A stretch of 64,000 nucleotides of DNA from Microvelia longipes. Its lineage: Eukaryota; Arthropoda; Insecta; Hemiptera; Veliidae. This document shows positions 1 through 12,640 of the stretch, piece by piece. Under the pieces are notes generated by a model. The model searched no databases. It was not told the origin of the DNA and saw only the letters and a list, made by a program, of their open reading frames with translations. The stretch is taken from assembly GCA_018340805.1 (NCBI GenBank), contig JACMZG010001863.1, positions 53,181,073 through 53,245,072 on the forward strand, in the 5' to 3' direction. A program made the position numbers and the translations under genes. Position 1 is the stretch's first letter; each line of letters opens with the position of its first letter.

Positions 1-51
1 TAATCACGTCACACGGAACCCCCCAAAATGTGCGTTTCAAGCCTCTTTTAA

Positions 52-197
52 CCATAGAGAGATATATACTAGAGGGGGCATAGCCTATCTAAATCCATTG
101 AGAGGCCTGAAACATCGGTTTTGGGGCTCTGTGTAACCTCATTAAAACCTCCTTCAGACTTAACATAGATGTGCCCTCTCTAGTGTAATATATACTA
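52..197 (+). mobile_element. hAT-like MITE family A, internally deleted copy
   Basis: It begins with CATAGAGAGATATATACTAG and ends with the inverted form CCCTCTCTAGTG. It shares the GGGCATAGCCTATCT and AGAGGCCTGAAACATC blocks with the fuller copies at 6917, 26832 and 44867. Confidence 0.7.
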
Positions 198-239
198 TAC
201 TATGTGTATTACGATAATTTTATAACTTTAACCATTGAG

Positions 240-770
240 ATCAAGAATCTTGAATAAAGGGGATGACGCACTAAGTCGAATTGCCATACAAAAAAAAAGT
301 GACCCCCATCGAAAACCAAAAAAATATAGAAAATTAGACGAAACACAACGTCAAAAACCCAATTGCACAATGGTTGGTACAAAACTGCGCATGCTTACAA
401 TCTTATTAACAGCGCAGGTCTTAAATTTTAGAGGACAAACTTTACCTCTCAACGGTTCTCATTGCGATTTGGTGAGAAGGTTATAACAAAAACACGCTTA
501 AATTATCGCACACGAAGTAGCAAAGTATAGTCCAAAATCTGAAATTAAATAAGCACGAATGACTTAACAATCACGAGAAGCACAGAAGAAAGTTGGGAAG
601 CCAACTCGACAACCTTGCTGCATAACTTGCGTTTGGCGCCTTTTTTTCATTAAAACAAAGGGGAAGTTAAGTTTGCTCCTATTTCTCTATCTCATGTTTG
701 GTTACAACTTCCTTAAAAATATGGGTGTCAAAGTCCTAAATGTGCAACCCCTTTATTCAAGATTCTTGAT
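240..770. mobile_element. TIR element, about 530 bp
   Basis: The ends are inverted copies of one another: ATCAAGAATCTTGAATAAAG at 240 and its complement ending at 770, about 23 bp. The interior has no convincing coding capacity; the 83-codon frame at 235 begins within the terminal repeat. It looks like a non-autonomous DNA element of unassigned superfamily. Confidence 0.65.
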
Positions 771-1524
771 TGAGATATCATTACTTAAGAGTTTGATTGA
801 GGTGGACCCATAAAGAGATTTTAGTAATTCTAAAACTATAAAGTTATCTACTAAACTTTAATAATTTTGACCGACCACTTGAATGGAATTCTAAACTTCA
901 AATTGCACAATTACTGTTATCTTTTACCTGTTCTTAAATTGATAAGTTAGAAGTTTAAATATTTAAAGCATTGCTAGACATTTTAAATCATATTAGTCTT
1001 GAAGACTATAATTAACATTAATTTATAATACAACTTTCATTCCATTTAAATCAATCTCCTAATAATATTTTTCAATTATTTTCCATGTTTATAGAGAAAC
1101 AACTGTAAACTGTTTAAACAATTTCATTAAATAAAGTGTAATAAAATGACCTTAAAAGCAAAGAAGAAACAAGGAAACGAGAAAATAAATAATAAAAAGA
1201 GTTCCCACAGCGAACTTTTGTATCAGATTGAGAAGCGAATATAAATCGCTCAATAATCAACAAAAGAAAAAAAAATTACAAAACACAAATAAAAGGAACT
1301 TAAAAGATTAAGGATAGTGATTGATCAGCCATACCTTGCATTGGGTATATATAATTAACCTTTACAGAAAAGAAGATAAAAAAGAAATTAAGAAGTATAC
1401 AAAGAAGAATGGAATATTTGTTGATATTATTACCTATGGGTTCAATTTAACATCTATATAGTAAACTTAGCTCCTTCAAATTTGTTAACAGAGAAACATC
1501 TTTTTTGTAGAATTCCATAATTAC

Positions 1525-1715
1525 TAAAAGGTAAAGAAAGACTTTTATTCTACAATGTTTATTATAAACAGGAACAATATATTTCAATCCATTTGGATCA
1601 TCTTCAGGAACTAAAAAAACAGTTCCTGAAAGATGATCCAAATGGATTGAAATATATTGTTTCCTGCTTTATAATAAACATTGTTTAGAATAAAAGTCTT
1701 TCTTTACCTAATAGT
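1525..1715. repeat. foldback element with near-perfect arms
   Basis: Two arms of about 85-90 bp (from about 1528 and to about 1712) are inverted copies with a loop of only a few bases. Each arm contains GATGATCCAAATGGATTGAA. The same block recurs in diverged form near 61860-61945 and 62450-62490. The minus-strand open frame of 64 codons across it is not considered a gene. Confidence 0.8.
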
Positions 1716-1770
1716 AACCTTCAAATTATTAATATAACCAAACGAACGGTACAAAATTACCGTACATACT

Positions 1771-2190
1771 CAATTCATTTAGAGGCTTGAAGCATCATTT
1801 CGGTGTTTTCAGGGGCTCTGTAACCTTATTGAAACCTTCTCCTATTAGTAAATTAAGGTTATAAAAATCAATTTATAGCTTCCCTTACACATTTTTTGTT
1901 TTGATTTGAATTTTAAACATTCTGCTATATAAGTTTTTGTAATTTTGTTTGGATTACTTGATTATATTGATAGTCGAAGGTAATCAGGTTACTTTTTCGA
2001 TGTTTCAAAATACTATCATTAGGGCATCTCTTAGTAAAATACCTTTATGCTACTGTTTCAAGGTTTATAGCTGTTGAGGTTTACTTTTTAGATGTTTTAA
2101 AATTTAACTGATAGGATCTCTCTAGTAATAATATATCTATGATGTTTTCAAAATTTAACTGATTGGGCCTCTCTAGTAATAAAATCTTGG
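1771..2190 (+). mobile_element. diverged MITE family A copy with repeated right end
   Basis: The interior (AGAGGCTTGAAGCATC, GGGGCTCTGTAACC, GAATTTTAAACATTCTG) matches family A. The right terminal segment, ending in CTCTCTAGTAATA, occurs three times in tandem between about 2005 and 2190. Confidence 0.65.
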
Positions 2191-5008
2191 AGTGCCTATA
2201 TAAAAAATTGTTTGGGGGGGGGGGGTCCCCCAAACTCGTCCAGACTTAATGCGACTGGAGCGTAGCCACGAGACGGGAAAACCCGTAGGTCTGTAGGTTG
2301 CCGAGGTCACTAAATAATAAGCATACTATAATATTGAATACCTAATTTCCAAAATGTTATTATAGTGCTGTCACTCAGAGATATCATCATCCGATCATAA
2401 CTCTTTTACCTAGTAGACGACTTACAAAAATTAAAAGTGTATATGTATAAATGCTGGCACTTCTTTAGATAGTTACTCCCTTTTAGGGGAGTACTATACT
2501 GATTTTTTTTTATCTATGTGACCTTCTTTAGGATTGTTACTTCCCTTTGACAGATCAGACCTGGTTACTCCCTTAGTTTTTTGATTTTATTACTAATCTT
2601 CATTATATTTTACCTTATTATTACACTTCTTACCCGGAGATGTAGAAAAGCATTGGGGCTTTTGTTGGGGTTGGAATCGGGGGGAAAAAGACAAAGATAT
2701 GGATCTTAACAAGGTGAGTAACCATTTAAAGAAGGTCTCTGAGAACCTCTTTCAGATGGTTATTCTCCTATCAAACTCGGTATGGGGGAGTAACCATTTA
2801 AAGAAAGTCTTTGAGTAATTCTTCTTTAGATGGTTATCCTTTTTCTGGTACTTTTATAGAAATTGAGGTCCCTCATTGGTCCATGTATTTTCACATCCTG
2901 TCCGATTAGAGGTTAAATATCTCCAGTTTATTTTTAATAAATTTATTATATTCAATACTTTGTCTATAATGTCGCCCCATGGGAACTTACATAGAAAAAA
3001 TACCGCTGTTTGAAGGTCCCTTTCCTATTAAAGTGCCCCTTTTCTTCTTTCTTTGTTTTTCACATACATTTTTGCCAAAGGAAATGCCCTAAAACCTTTA
3101 AAGATGACTGACTAAGCTTAAAGTAAGTAACTAAGCTTCAAAACTAGTGCAAATAATAGTGCGTACTTATAATTTAGAGGCATAGTTTTATACAACCATC
3201 TGGATAATTATGTGCATTTCCTTTGGAAAATACATACAAAATGAGTTATGAGCAGTGCTTGACAATTGAGGAACTGCTTAGGTTCTAAAGCATGAACCAG
3301 AACCATGAAATAGGCATGGTTCTTGCAGAAGCAAGAAATGGGTTGTTTAGCATGGAAACACGCATTCTAAATGAAATTCGCCCGACAGTGGACCACCGCA
3401 TTAGAATTATTTATTTAGTAGTTGTAAACTTATATAATGTGAGAAACTATAAAAATTATCATTCCAACCAGGATTGTTGTTAAGCACGGAAACACGCATC
3501 CAATGGAAATTCACCCGACATGTGGACCACCGCACCAGAATTTTTTTGTTAAAAATGTTTGTTTTTTTTATTTTGTTTCTCGTAAAAAAAAGGCTAATAG
3601 TTTTTTTAAGTGTAACTAAAAAAATCTAACAAAAAATAAATGTTTTTTTGTTTATATATATATAAATATATATAAACACACACAACTTATGGAGCCTATA
3701 GTCGGTGAAGGAAGTTATGCAGCCTATAGTTAGTGAAACATTTATGGCTATTAACCCAGGTTAAGTTTTTTTAACTTGAAATGGCTTTAAAATGTAATGT
3801 AGCTTAGTTATCTCAAGTCTAGGACTGTGTTTCCTCTTATTTTCAAGGATTTGAACTGTTCCACCCAGTTTAGACTGCACAGGATGTCGCTCTGCCTACA
3901 AAACCAACTGGTAAACAACCCACTGGTATTGTCAGATAAATTATTACCCTCACCACTGACTCCCGAAGTTCTCATAATTCTACATAAATAAGGATGTAAA
4001 TAAATAAACTAGATATATTTGTATAAATAACGGAACTCCTGTATTTTGTAACAAATGTTTACAATATAAGTACATCATGCCAATTTCATTGTTATTAATA
4101 ATATACATTGTTTTTTTTACTTAAAAATATTTCTAGTTTATTTTTATAAAATAAACACATTATTTATTTATTTAAAGAAATTAAAATGATTAATAACCGT
4201 GTAATTTAGAAAGGTCACATCGGAGGTATTATTTTAATTAAAATATATTATAATGCTTAATTTTGGTCAAAAAATTATGCAAAAAGAATAGGGGAGATTC
4301 AGCTCTCGTGTTTCAACTAGTACTTATTAATAAAAAAACTTATCTTAACTATAAGTTTCTAAAAAGGCAACCTAGCCACACTATATTCAAATTTGGCTCT
4401 TAAACAAAAAAATAATATTTAATACAATCAGTTATGTAAAAAATATTGTGGGACCAGTTTAGCTTTTTAATATATTTTCTTTTAATTAATTAAAAATTAT
4501 TACTAATTTGTATATGCATAGATTTTAAGTCATTGGATTTGATAAAATAGAGCAAGCAAGCAACAAAGAGGTTAAGAAATAACTTAAAAAATATTTTATA
4601 AAAAAATAAATATCTGAATTAGCAAATCTCTTGAATGTCTTTTAACTAAATTCTAGAACTAAGAATTTAGTTTCATTGTTCTGCTCTGCTTCAAAATTTT
4701 TTTTTTTTAAAGATTTTATATCTGTTTTTTTACAAAATAATAATGGTTTATATTCATGTTATGTAGTTATAAATAAAACGAATTATACAGTCAATGTGTT
4801 CTTAAATAACATACTACATTAAAGGTACTTGATCCATTTGCCACTATCATGGTACATTGGCAACTAAGCAATAAGAAAAAAATAATGAGGGTGCAAGTTA
4901 TTGTTTATAATTATCTTATTGATTTTTATGCCTAAAAAGAGAAAATCCTAACAAAATCTTAAGAGAAACGTACCTATGTTGAAACAAACTCATGTCTCTG
5001 TCACACAA

Positions 5009-5170
5009 AGGAGTTTCCAGGACATCATGCTTTTAATAGAAACGTGTTATGTTAAACTTAAGGAGCTTTCAGGATATCACGCCCTGAATAGAAACATGTT
5101 ATGTTAAACTTAAGGAGTTTTCAGGATATCACGCCCTGAATAGATACGTGTTATGTTAAAATTTAAGGAA
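5009..5170. repeat. 52-bp tandem repeat, about 3 copies
   Basis: Copies start near 5039, 5091 and 5143 and share GTTATGTTAAACTTAAGGAG and TCAGGATATCACGCCCTGAA. Confidence 0.85.
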
Positions 5171-5789
5171 GTATATCCATGTATTCAAACTTAAAAGAAT
5201 ACCTTTTATTTCAAATTATAGTAAACTTAGGCATAATGATACGTTAACTGAGAAATTAAATATTTTTTTAATTTCTTCATTTAGAATAGGAAAAAGGATG
5301 TTTGTTTCAACTGCAATTAGTACCTAACAAATTATTAAAATTTAAGTATTTAAAATATAAAATTAAAACTGATCAGTTTTGAACTTTACAGGCAAAAACA
5401 AAGTCAAAGCAGAGCAAAATAAATAAACAAAAAAAAGGATCCAACAAATAAAAAAAAGACCAACAATTAAGTCGTAATATTTTCTATATTTAATAAATTA
5501 TAAAATTAATTAATCGTAAGTCCTTAATTTGATAACAAATAAATTATTTTTTTTAAAAATATTTCCTATTTAAAATAAAAAAGATAGTTTGAGTGTCAGT
5601 TTTGGATACCAAGAACCAAGGTGTCTAGCAACCAGAGCAAAACATGTTTCGGTTGAAGAATGAAAGAAAATAAATCTGTAGGCATAACAACATTTTATTT
5701 GCAGAGCGCTTTCAATCTAACTAAAGGCCATCACATCGCAAAACTTATTTTGCTTAAAAATGAGAGGTTTTTAACTGAGATGTTAAAAA

Positions 5790-5990
5790 AAAGAGAGGTG
5801 AGTCCATATTTTTTGTTAGATATTAGAGTGAGACTCTACTATCTAATAAAAAATGAATTAAAGAAGAAAGGTGAGTCTATATTTTTTGTTAGATATTAGA
5901 GTCAGACTCTACTATCTAATAAAAAATGAATTAAAGAAGAGAGGTGAGTCTATATATTTTGGTAGATATTAGAGTCAGACTATAATATTT
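5790..5990. repeat. 73-bp tandem repeat, about 3 copies, with a diverged copy at 6121-6210
   Basis: Copies are anchored by GGTGAGTC at about 5797, 5870 and 5943. Each also contains a small inverted repeat around TAGAGTCAGACTCTA. The 79-codon frame at 5660 is produced by this array. Confidence 0.8.
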
Positions 5991-5994
5991 TATT

Positions 5995-6119
5995 GTGGAT
6001 TGTCCTTCAAAACTATACACAACAGTATGATCTTTAATTGTAAAATTTGTAATATTTATAATGTATATTTATGATTGTATATATTTTTATTTTATTTGTG
6101 GCAATAAAGGAATTTTTGA
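5995..6119 (+). mobile_element. 5'-truncated LINE 3' end
   Basis: The segment ends TTTATTTGTGGCAATAAAGG then AATTTTTGAG, typical of the 3' terminus of insect non-LTR retrotransposons. It matches 60546-60686 over about 130 bp. No coding part remains. Confidence 0.6.
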
Positions 6120-6916
6120 GTTTATTATCTAATAAAAAAATGTATTAAAGTAGAAGAGAGGTGACTATGTTTTATTTTAGATATTAGTAGAGTTAACTGA
6201 TATCTAATAACAACAAAGACTTACTTCTCTTCTTCTCCTGAGCTCACTGATGATGGCTTTTAGTTAAGTTAAAAGCACTTAGCCAATAAAGTTTTGTTTT
6301 TTTAGAGGCTTCTATTCTATTAATTCTACAGATATGTTTAGGTTACTTTAAAACAATAATAAATTAAAAATGGTTAAGACATAGGATAAGGGTTAGGAGA
6401 CGGTAACAGTACAATACAAACACAAGTACATTCACCAGAAGATAAAAACTGACAGCAGTAACCAGCTTACTAAATAAATTATACTATTTATTTGAACTAA
6501 GCGTCTGATAGTTACCTAAGACGTTTACATTTTATGTCATATTAAATTTTTTCAAAACCTTTGAGTATTTAAGTAAATCATTCAGTAAATAACTGCTAAT
6601 TTTTATCTTATAATAACAAAATTGTTTATTAATGTTTGTGACAAATAATATTGTTGTAAATTACAAAGAATTATCTATTTCTAAATAACAATAATTAATA
6701 ATTATTCAAGGATTAATGTTTTTGGGAGAATTTATTCCTCCAGTAAAACGACCCTCTAAAACAATAATGTACTTTTAAGCAAAAAGTGTCAGACATTTTT
6801 AACGTTACCTAGGTCTAATATGACCTAGCACCTTTTAGCCGTAGCATATCTATTTAGAGGTAATATTACTTCAACTCATAAGTATAATAAAAGTAAATAC
6901 TTTTGGCCTTAACAGC

Positions 6917-7226
6917 CATAGAGATATATACTAGAGGGGGCATAGCCTATCTCAATACATTGAGAGGCCTGTAACATCTTTTAGGGACTCTGTGTAACCT
7001 AATTGCAACCACCTTCAAGAGAGAGTTGAGGTTATAATTAATAAATTTATTAGTTTCCCTCACATTGTTTGTGTTTTGATTTTATTTTTAATGTTTTACT
7101 ATATAAGTTATTGTAATTTTGTACTGATTATTATTCGATTATATTTATAAGCGAAGGTGGTCAGGTTACTTTCTTGATGTTTCAAAATTTAACCTATAGG
7201 GCTCCTCTAGTAATAATATCTCTATG
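6917..7226 (+). mobile_element. hAT-like MITE family A, full-length copy
   Basis: The element is about 310 bp, starting CATAGAGATATATACTAGAG and ending in the inverted CTCTAGTAATAATATCTCTA. Flanks TTAACAGC and TTTACACC match at 6 of 8 positions, compatible with an old 8-bp target duplication. No open frame. Confidence 0.75.
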
Positions 7227-9665
7227 TTTACACCCAATTACAATGAGTAATCAATAAGATAGCATTTATGAGGAAAAGACAGGAATTACACCCACATACA
7301 AGAGAAGGCATTACACAACTAAAATCTTAATAACAACTCAATAGCAGGCAGTTTACAGTAAAAATAAGTTTATGCATATTTTTGGTCGTCATAGAACTAA
7401 CAATATTTATTAAGTCATAAAACTAACTTAATTGTTCCTTAAGTAACAGTAGAATCATTTAAACATTGAAAAATCGAATTTGTCAAATTTTTCTTTTCTG
7501 ATGGATTACGTATAAAATTAAGAATAAATTGGGAACCCATCATGTGCACTGTTGTTTAAAATAAGTAATTGTGAAGCAATTGAGATTACTACTGCAAAAG
7601 AGATAAACAAATCATAAAGGATGAGAACAATTATTTTGTGATGTTTTTATTTTTAAAGATAATATATATGTAACATATGTATGGGATTTTTTGCTATTAA
7701 GTCATTCTAATAGCAAATTAATGGAAAAAATAAAACTAATTTAATAGGATTAAATTTATAGGAAATAAGTTTTAAACTTGAATTAACATTTGATATTTGA
7801 AACCTGGTGGTAAAATTAATTATTCCGGATATTAAATTATTAAAGACCAAAATTGATTGTAAGAACTTCAAAAGAGTGCTTTCTTTGCAGGGTTTTTACA
7901 ATAATTGTAAATACAATTTTGGAAGCTTCATTTTAGGAAAACTACCAACTTGACATGTGATACATACAATGTATTTTGAATAAATACAAATCATCTAAAA
8001 AACATTTAAAAAGTTCAGCAATATATTGTTTTAAATATTCTGAAGATGACTCTAAAAATTCAGAATATTTATTTGTTATAATATAAATTATAAACATAAA
8101 AATTAAAAAAATAAAATAAACAATACCTGTCAAGTTAGTACTTGTACTAAATGTTGAACATAGTTAAATAATATTTGTTCCTTTCGTGTTCCACAGTAAT
8201 TAATTTATTTAGTATTAAAAATTGATTAACAGCATTGTGCAAACTGGCGCTATAGTCCTCTTAAAAAAAAAAAATTAAAACTTTAAATTAATTCAAACTA
8301 AAGCAATTAAAAATTGAGAGATAATGAATTTGAACAGCTAATGAAATCTAACAATAATATTTTTTTTCAAAATTACTTTATCTTGTTCAGCTACATCTTT
8401 AACTCACAACTAAATAGAAAAAGAAAAATGTTGATCAAATCTTTATCAGTAATGTTTTATTTTAAGGTGAAATCTGACCTGCTTAATTCATGAAATCAAT
8501 TAATTTTAAAAATATTTTTGTAATATTAAAGCTGTGTTACTATTAATACTTCATAAGCACAATTTTTTATTATGCTTATTTTTCCCACACAATTTAAATT
8601 GAATATTTACCAAGAACTTTACCGACTAATTTACCAAAAAAAGACATTATTAAAGCAAAACACTTCTTCATAATGTATAAAATAGATTTTTACAAGTGCA
8701 GATTTTCTCATTTTGTTAATAAATTTAAGTAAGACAGCAACCAATTTATTTTCTTGGGTTTAATCACAATGAATCAGTTTTTAAATGAAATCAAGCAGAT
8801 ATATTACCACAACGAAATTCAATAAAATTTTTTTTAAATCAATTCATTATTTACTTTGTTTTATGTACAACATACATATTGTTTTTAATTTAATAAATAA
8901 AAATAAAATCGGGAAAGAGATAAAAATTAATAAATAAAAAGTAAAAATTTTATTTAAAATATGTTTTCCTAAAAAATAAATAATTTAATAATTAAAAAAA
9001 TGTTTAACCTTATAACAATACTGTGACAGCAGACAAAAATACAAATTAAAATTAGGCTGTGACGCACTCACCAAGCATTGCCTCACCAATCTTTCTACGC
9101 AAATACCAGCTAACCTTCTCAATACCCACTTAAAGATTAAAATTTAGGACTTACTTTGAATTAGTATTAAGTCCATTTCAATTAAAATCAACATGCTTTC
9201 AAAATAGGAAAAAAATATACATATAATTTATGAGCTGTAAATTATAAACGAAACACTCATCACAATTATTAAGAATTAATAGTAACATACTTAAAATTAA
9301 TATTCTTTAAGCAAATATGGCTTTTTTTACTAGTTTACAATGTTTATTATAATATTTCATCAGCAATTTTTTTTGCAACGCTCAAAATTGCATAGATAAA
9401 AAAATATGATTTATATTTTTTTATATAGGAAATACTGATTTTTTAATGACGAAAAAAATAAAAATTGTGAATGCTATCACAGTGTTAACTATTTTATTCA
9501 ATGTTTTACATAAATACAACTTTTGTTTTTATTTAATATATAATCTTAATATTTACACTCATAAGTTTAAATTATTTATAATAAAATTAAAACCTCCGAA
9601 CTTCAATAAAAAATGACCTATTTAAAAAAATTAAAATGCACAGGGATTTGTTTTAGGAATAAAAT

Positions 9666-10094
9666 TTTATTTATATAGAGGAGCCAACCTAAACTACCGC
9701 GATAAAACAGGCAGCCAAAGAAATATCCAAACATTATTTTAAGAAAATTACACGGAAAATATAACTATGTACAATAATAAATTACAAAGGAAAAATAATT
9801 ATATCTATACAATTTTTTTTAAAGATTTCCACGAGTTCCACCACAAAAAAGAAAAAAATATATAAAACAAATTATCAACAATCAAATAATAAATTAAATA
9901 TTTAATTTAAAAAAGTTGCTCGTTGTCCCTCGAGGGGAAGGAGCAATGTCATGTGCTAATAGTCATCGGGTTAAGCGTAAAAATATTATATTAATATAAA
10001 AATATACAAAGTAGCGTGTGGGGTCGACAGCTCCCCCCACAGGAGTTGCGACACACACACTCGTGCACGTAGTGTCCATGTTGTAGGAATGTTA
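9666..10094 (-). other. kis: probable kis 3' UTR
   Basis: Non-coding sequence follows the TAG stop on the minus strand. The first canonical AATAAA on that strand is at 9666-9671, about 425 bp after the stop, so the transcript may end shortly past it. Further AATAAA hexamers lie at about 9492 and 9528. The true end cannot be fixed from sequence alone. Confidence 0.45.
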
Positions 10095-11587
10095 CTATGT
10101 ATCGGATTGCTCGAGCGAAGCAGCTCTCTGCCGCGCTGCAGCCGCCGCTGCCGCACGTCCAGCACTACTACGTAAATTCTTTTTCTCAACTATGTCGATG
10201 TGTTGGAGAGGAGTCGAAGGTTTTTTACCTCTTCCTTTAGGCTTAGGCTTCTTAGGCTGAGGTTCAGGGGTGGGTTCCCGTGCAGGTACCGGAGACAGAG
10301 TGGGAGGGTCCTCGGGCTGAGTGGTGGGAGGGGATGGAGGAGGGGGCTCGACCTCCATGTTCTCACTGAGAGGAAGAGGAGCGGGCTGAGGTGATTCCTT
10401 TCCCAGGGTGGGAGCTTGTTCCGGCTGGGGAGTATCGTCCACAGACTGGGGTACCACAGCAGACTGGTTCACCAAAGCAGGAGGGGGTGGGCTCTGTGTG
10501 GTGCCTAGAGAGGATGTTATGATGGGTAAAGCAGTAGACTCGCTGCTACTAGTACTGGTTAGTATGATTGGCAAGCCTGGTATACTGATGGGAGTACTAC
10601 TGGGAGGTAACGGCACTTCCACACTTCCCGTCGTACTCGCCCTACTAGTCGGTCTACTGGGAGAAGGCACTAATATCTGTTCACTCTCTATGTCTTCTTT
10701 CTTCTCTATAGTCAGTTCTGGCCTTGACTTCTTAGCCGTACCTAAATCTTCCACTGAAAAAGGCGTCGTTTCTCTTTTTCTTTTTGAAACTTCTTCAGAT
10801 TTCTTGATGGGTGTTCCTTGAGTATCTTGAGGCAAACGAGCGAATAACAAGTCTGCGGAGGTCCTGGAAAGAGCTTCCAGAGTCTCTTTGTCCTGAGGTT
10901 TGAAGGAAGCGGGCAGGGCAGCCGCAGCCATCAACCCACGCAAGCTATCCACAGGGTGCATGTCTGATTTCGAGGATTTAGATGATTTGGAGGATACTCT
11001 GGATAGAGATTCTAATAGTTGAGTATCTTGAGGCAGAACAAATTGTTGTCGACTACTTCTAGATGAACTCTGTGATGATGTATTTGTGGGAGCAGTATTG
11101 GCTCTAGAGGAGGAGGAAGAGCTGGACTTGCTGGTGGGAGGGGGAGCTCTCAGTCCACCATTCAATAAACCTAGACTATCGTAAGCACCACCGGGTTGTA
11201 GAGAGAACGGGTTCAACCCTCCCAGACCTAGAGGGGAGTAGAGTAGAGACGGGTTGGGGAAGAAAAATGGTAGGGAGGACTTGGGTTGTTCCTGGGTAGG
11301 CTTGCTGCTCCTCGAAGAAGAGGAAGACGACGGAGTCTTGCTCTGCTTGGAGGTCGAGGGTTCCATGCCCTCCCCCAGCCCTGGCAGTCCCAGTCCAGCA
11401 AGGTTGGCAAACAGAGAGTTAGTCAGATTTACATTGGTCAGACCCGACAGAGCAGAGCCGAAAGGAAACAGCAGAGGGTTCTTGGGATCGAATCCCCCCA
11501 GTGAGAGAAGAGCCGGGTTGATTCCTGCTAGAGATGGGAACTGCATTCCACTGGCAGAGCTGCTACTGTTTTGATTACCTACACCAC
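10095..11587 (-). CDS. kis: kis terminal exon: Ser/Pro/Leu-rich C terminus
   Basis: The exon is 1,493 bp including the TAG stop, 496 residues. The first 120 residues are Leu/Gly/Pro/Phe rich with repeated NPLLFPF, GLGLPGLG and SLLYSPLGLGGLNPFSL pieces, as in the CHD7 C terminus. Serine blocks follow, some as SSKSSKSSKSD. Next come KKSEEVSKRKRETTP (a possible nuclear localisation signal), a long Pro/Thr/Ser segment, KPKPKGRGKKPSTP (AT-hook-like), and SAGRAAAAAAARQRAASLEQ before the stop. Most of it is probably disordered. The acceptor is TGTGCAG. This exon is clearly richer in GC than its surroundings. Two long plus-strand open frames here are antisense shadows. Confidence 0.95.
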
Positions 11588-12074
11588 CTGCACACAAACC
11601 AACATTAAAACATAACACTTTCTTCCAATGTGTTACATATCAGAAATATTATGAATATATTACTTTTAAAGAATAAGTTCAAAGTGTTGGCTAAAATTCT
11701 AATGAATTATTTTATTATGAAGAAACTATTCTATTCTACAACAGAAACCTATAACATAGTTAAAATAAATCCATCCTACAAAATTACACTACAGCTGTAT
11801 CTTAAATTTAAAAACTAAATGAAACTAAAAGGTCATAGTTCTTATCCTGTTTCAGTTGCTATGACTACTAATCCAATATTAGCAATAACTACGGAACAGG
11901 ATCCTAAGTTGAAGTCCTCTAAGTTAAAACAAAGGCAATGCTAATTTAGAGACATCAAGTCCCTACTTCACAAGGTATCCCTGGCGTCAAACACGGCTGT
12001 ATTCAATTATTTTTTTCACTTATGGTTGCCTCCAAGTTTGAACTTTTTCAAGGCTCTAATTGAAAGAGATTAAA

Positions 12075-12210
12075 CAAAATTGAGATAAAACTGTTTTATA
12101 GACATTTTTTTTTGTAAAAAACAATGTCATTTCTATTTCTTTCAGAAATGACATATTTTTAACATGAAAAATGTCTGTATAAAACAGTTTTATCACAGTT
12201 TTGTTTGTTT
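12075..12210. repeat. foldback repeat in the last intron
   Basis: GATAAAACTGTTTTATAGAC near 12083 is inverted at 12172-12195, and an inner pair around ATGTCATTTCT/AGAAATGACAT pairs as well. The rest of this 752-bp intron (11588-12339) shows nothing notable. Confidence 0.7.
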
Positions 12211-12339
12211 CTTTAAGTTTTAAATTTAAAACATCTAATTTAAAAATCTAAATTTAAATTTAATTAGTGTTTTTATTTATTTAGAACCTGTAAAGAGAGA
12301 AGTCCTTATAATTTATTATGTATTGAGAGAGTCAGTTAC

Positions 12340-12640
12340 CTTGTGTGGAGGATGAGGTTGCAGAAGGTGGACTAGCCAGAAGAGGAGGTCTACCAGGCCC
12401 CTTCTTAGCAGCTGCCACAGCGGCAGCAGTGGCTTGCTGCATGCTCTGAGCACTGCTGGTGGCAACACTGCTAGCACTACTGCTACTAGGCGAGGATTGG
12501 TTGACTCTCTTAGCCAGGTCAGATGGCAAGTTACCTCTTTCCTTAACCAACTCAGCCCACTTGGGATCCACATCATACATGGGGTTCTCAAGCAACCACT
12601 GGGCAAGTCTCTTAAGCTGCGGTGCTTTGCTACCGGTCAA
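12340..12640 (-). CDS. kis: kis exon 18: end of BRK domain, Ala/Ser linker, GRP motif
   Basis: The exon is 301 bp, 100 codons plus one base. It completes the BRK domain with KAPQLKRLAQWLLENPMYDV, matching CHD7 APPMKDLPRWLEENPEFAV, then DPKWAELVKERGNLPSDLAK. A long Ser run and an Ala-rich helix follow. AAKKGPGRPPLL near the end contains the GRP core of an AT-hook. CHD7 has RRGRRPKSEIARAAAAAAA in the same area. The acceptor is TTGCAG and the donor is CAAG/GTAACT. Confidence 0.95.

Larger units (their letters stand above)
772..9665. other. downstream flank, no gene recognised
   Basis: Apart from the repeats listed separately, this is AT-rich sequence with homopolymer runs and no open frame that looks like a real protein. 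A G-run at about 2214-2225 precedes a short GC-rich patch (2226-2310). A block near 3286-3345 and 3475-3540 repeats AAACACGCATTC and GACCACCGCA and recurs near 43685. Confidence 0.5.

Noticed and set aside
1447..1641. 64-codon minus-strand frame with EDDPNGLKYI
   Set aside because: Lies wholly in a foldback repeat with a mirrored copy next to it; too short and degraded to call a gene.
10408..10821. 137-codon plus-strand open frame
   Set aside because: Antisense to the terminal exon; no family resemblance, and the minus frame is clearly the CHD7-like tail.
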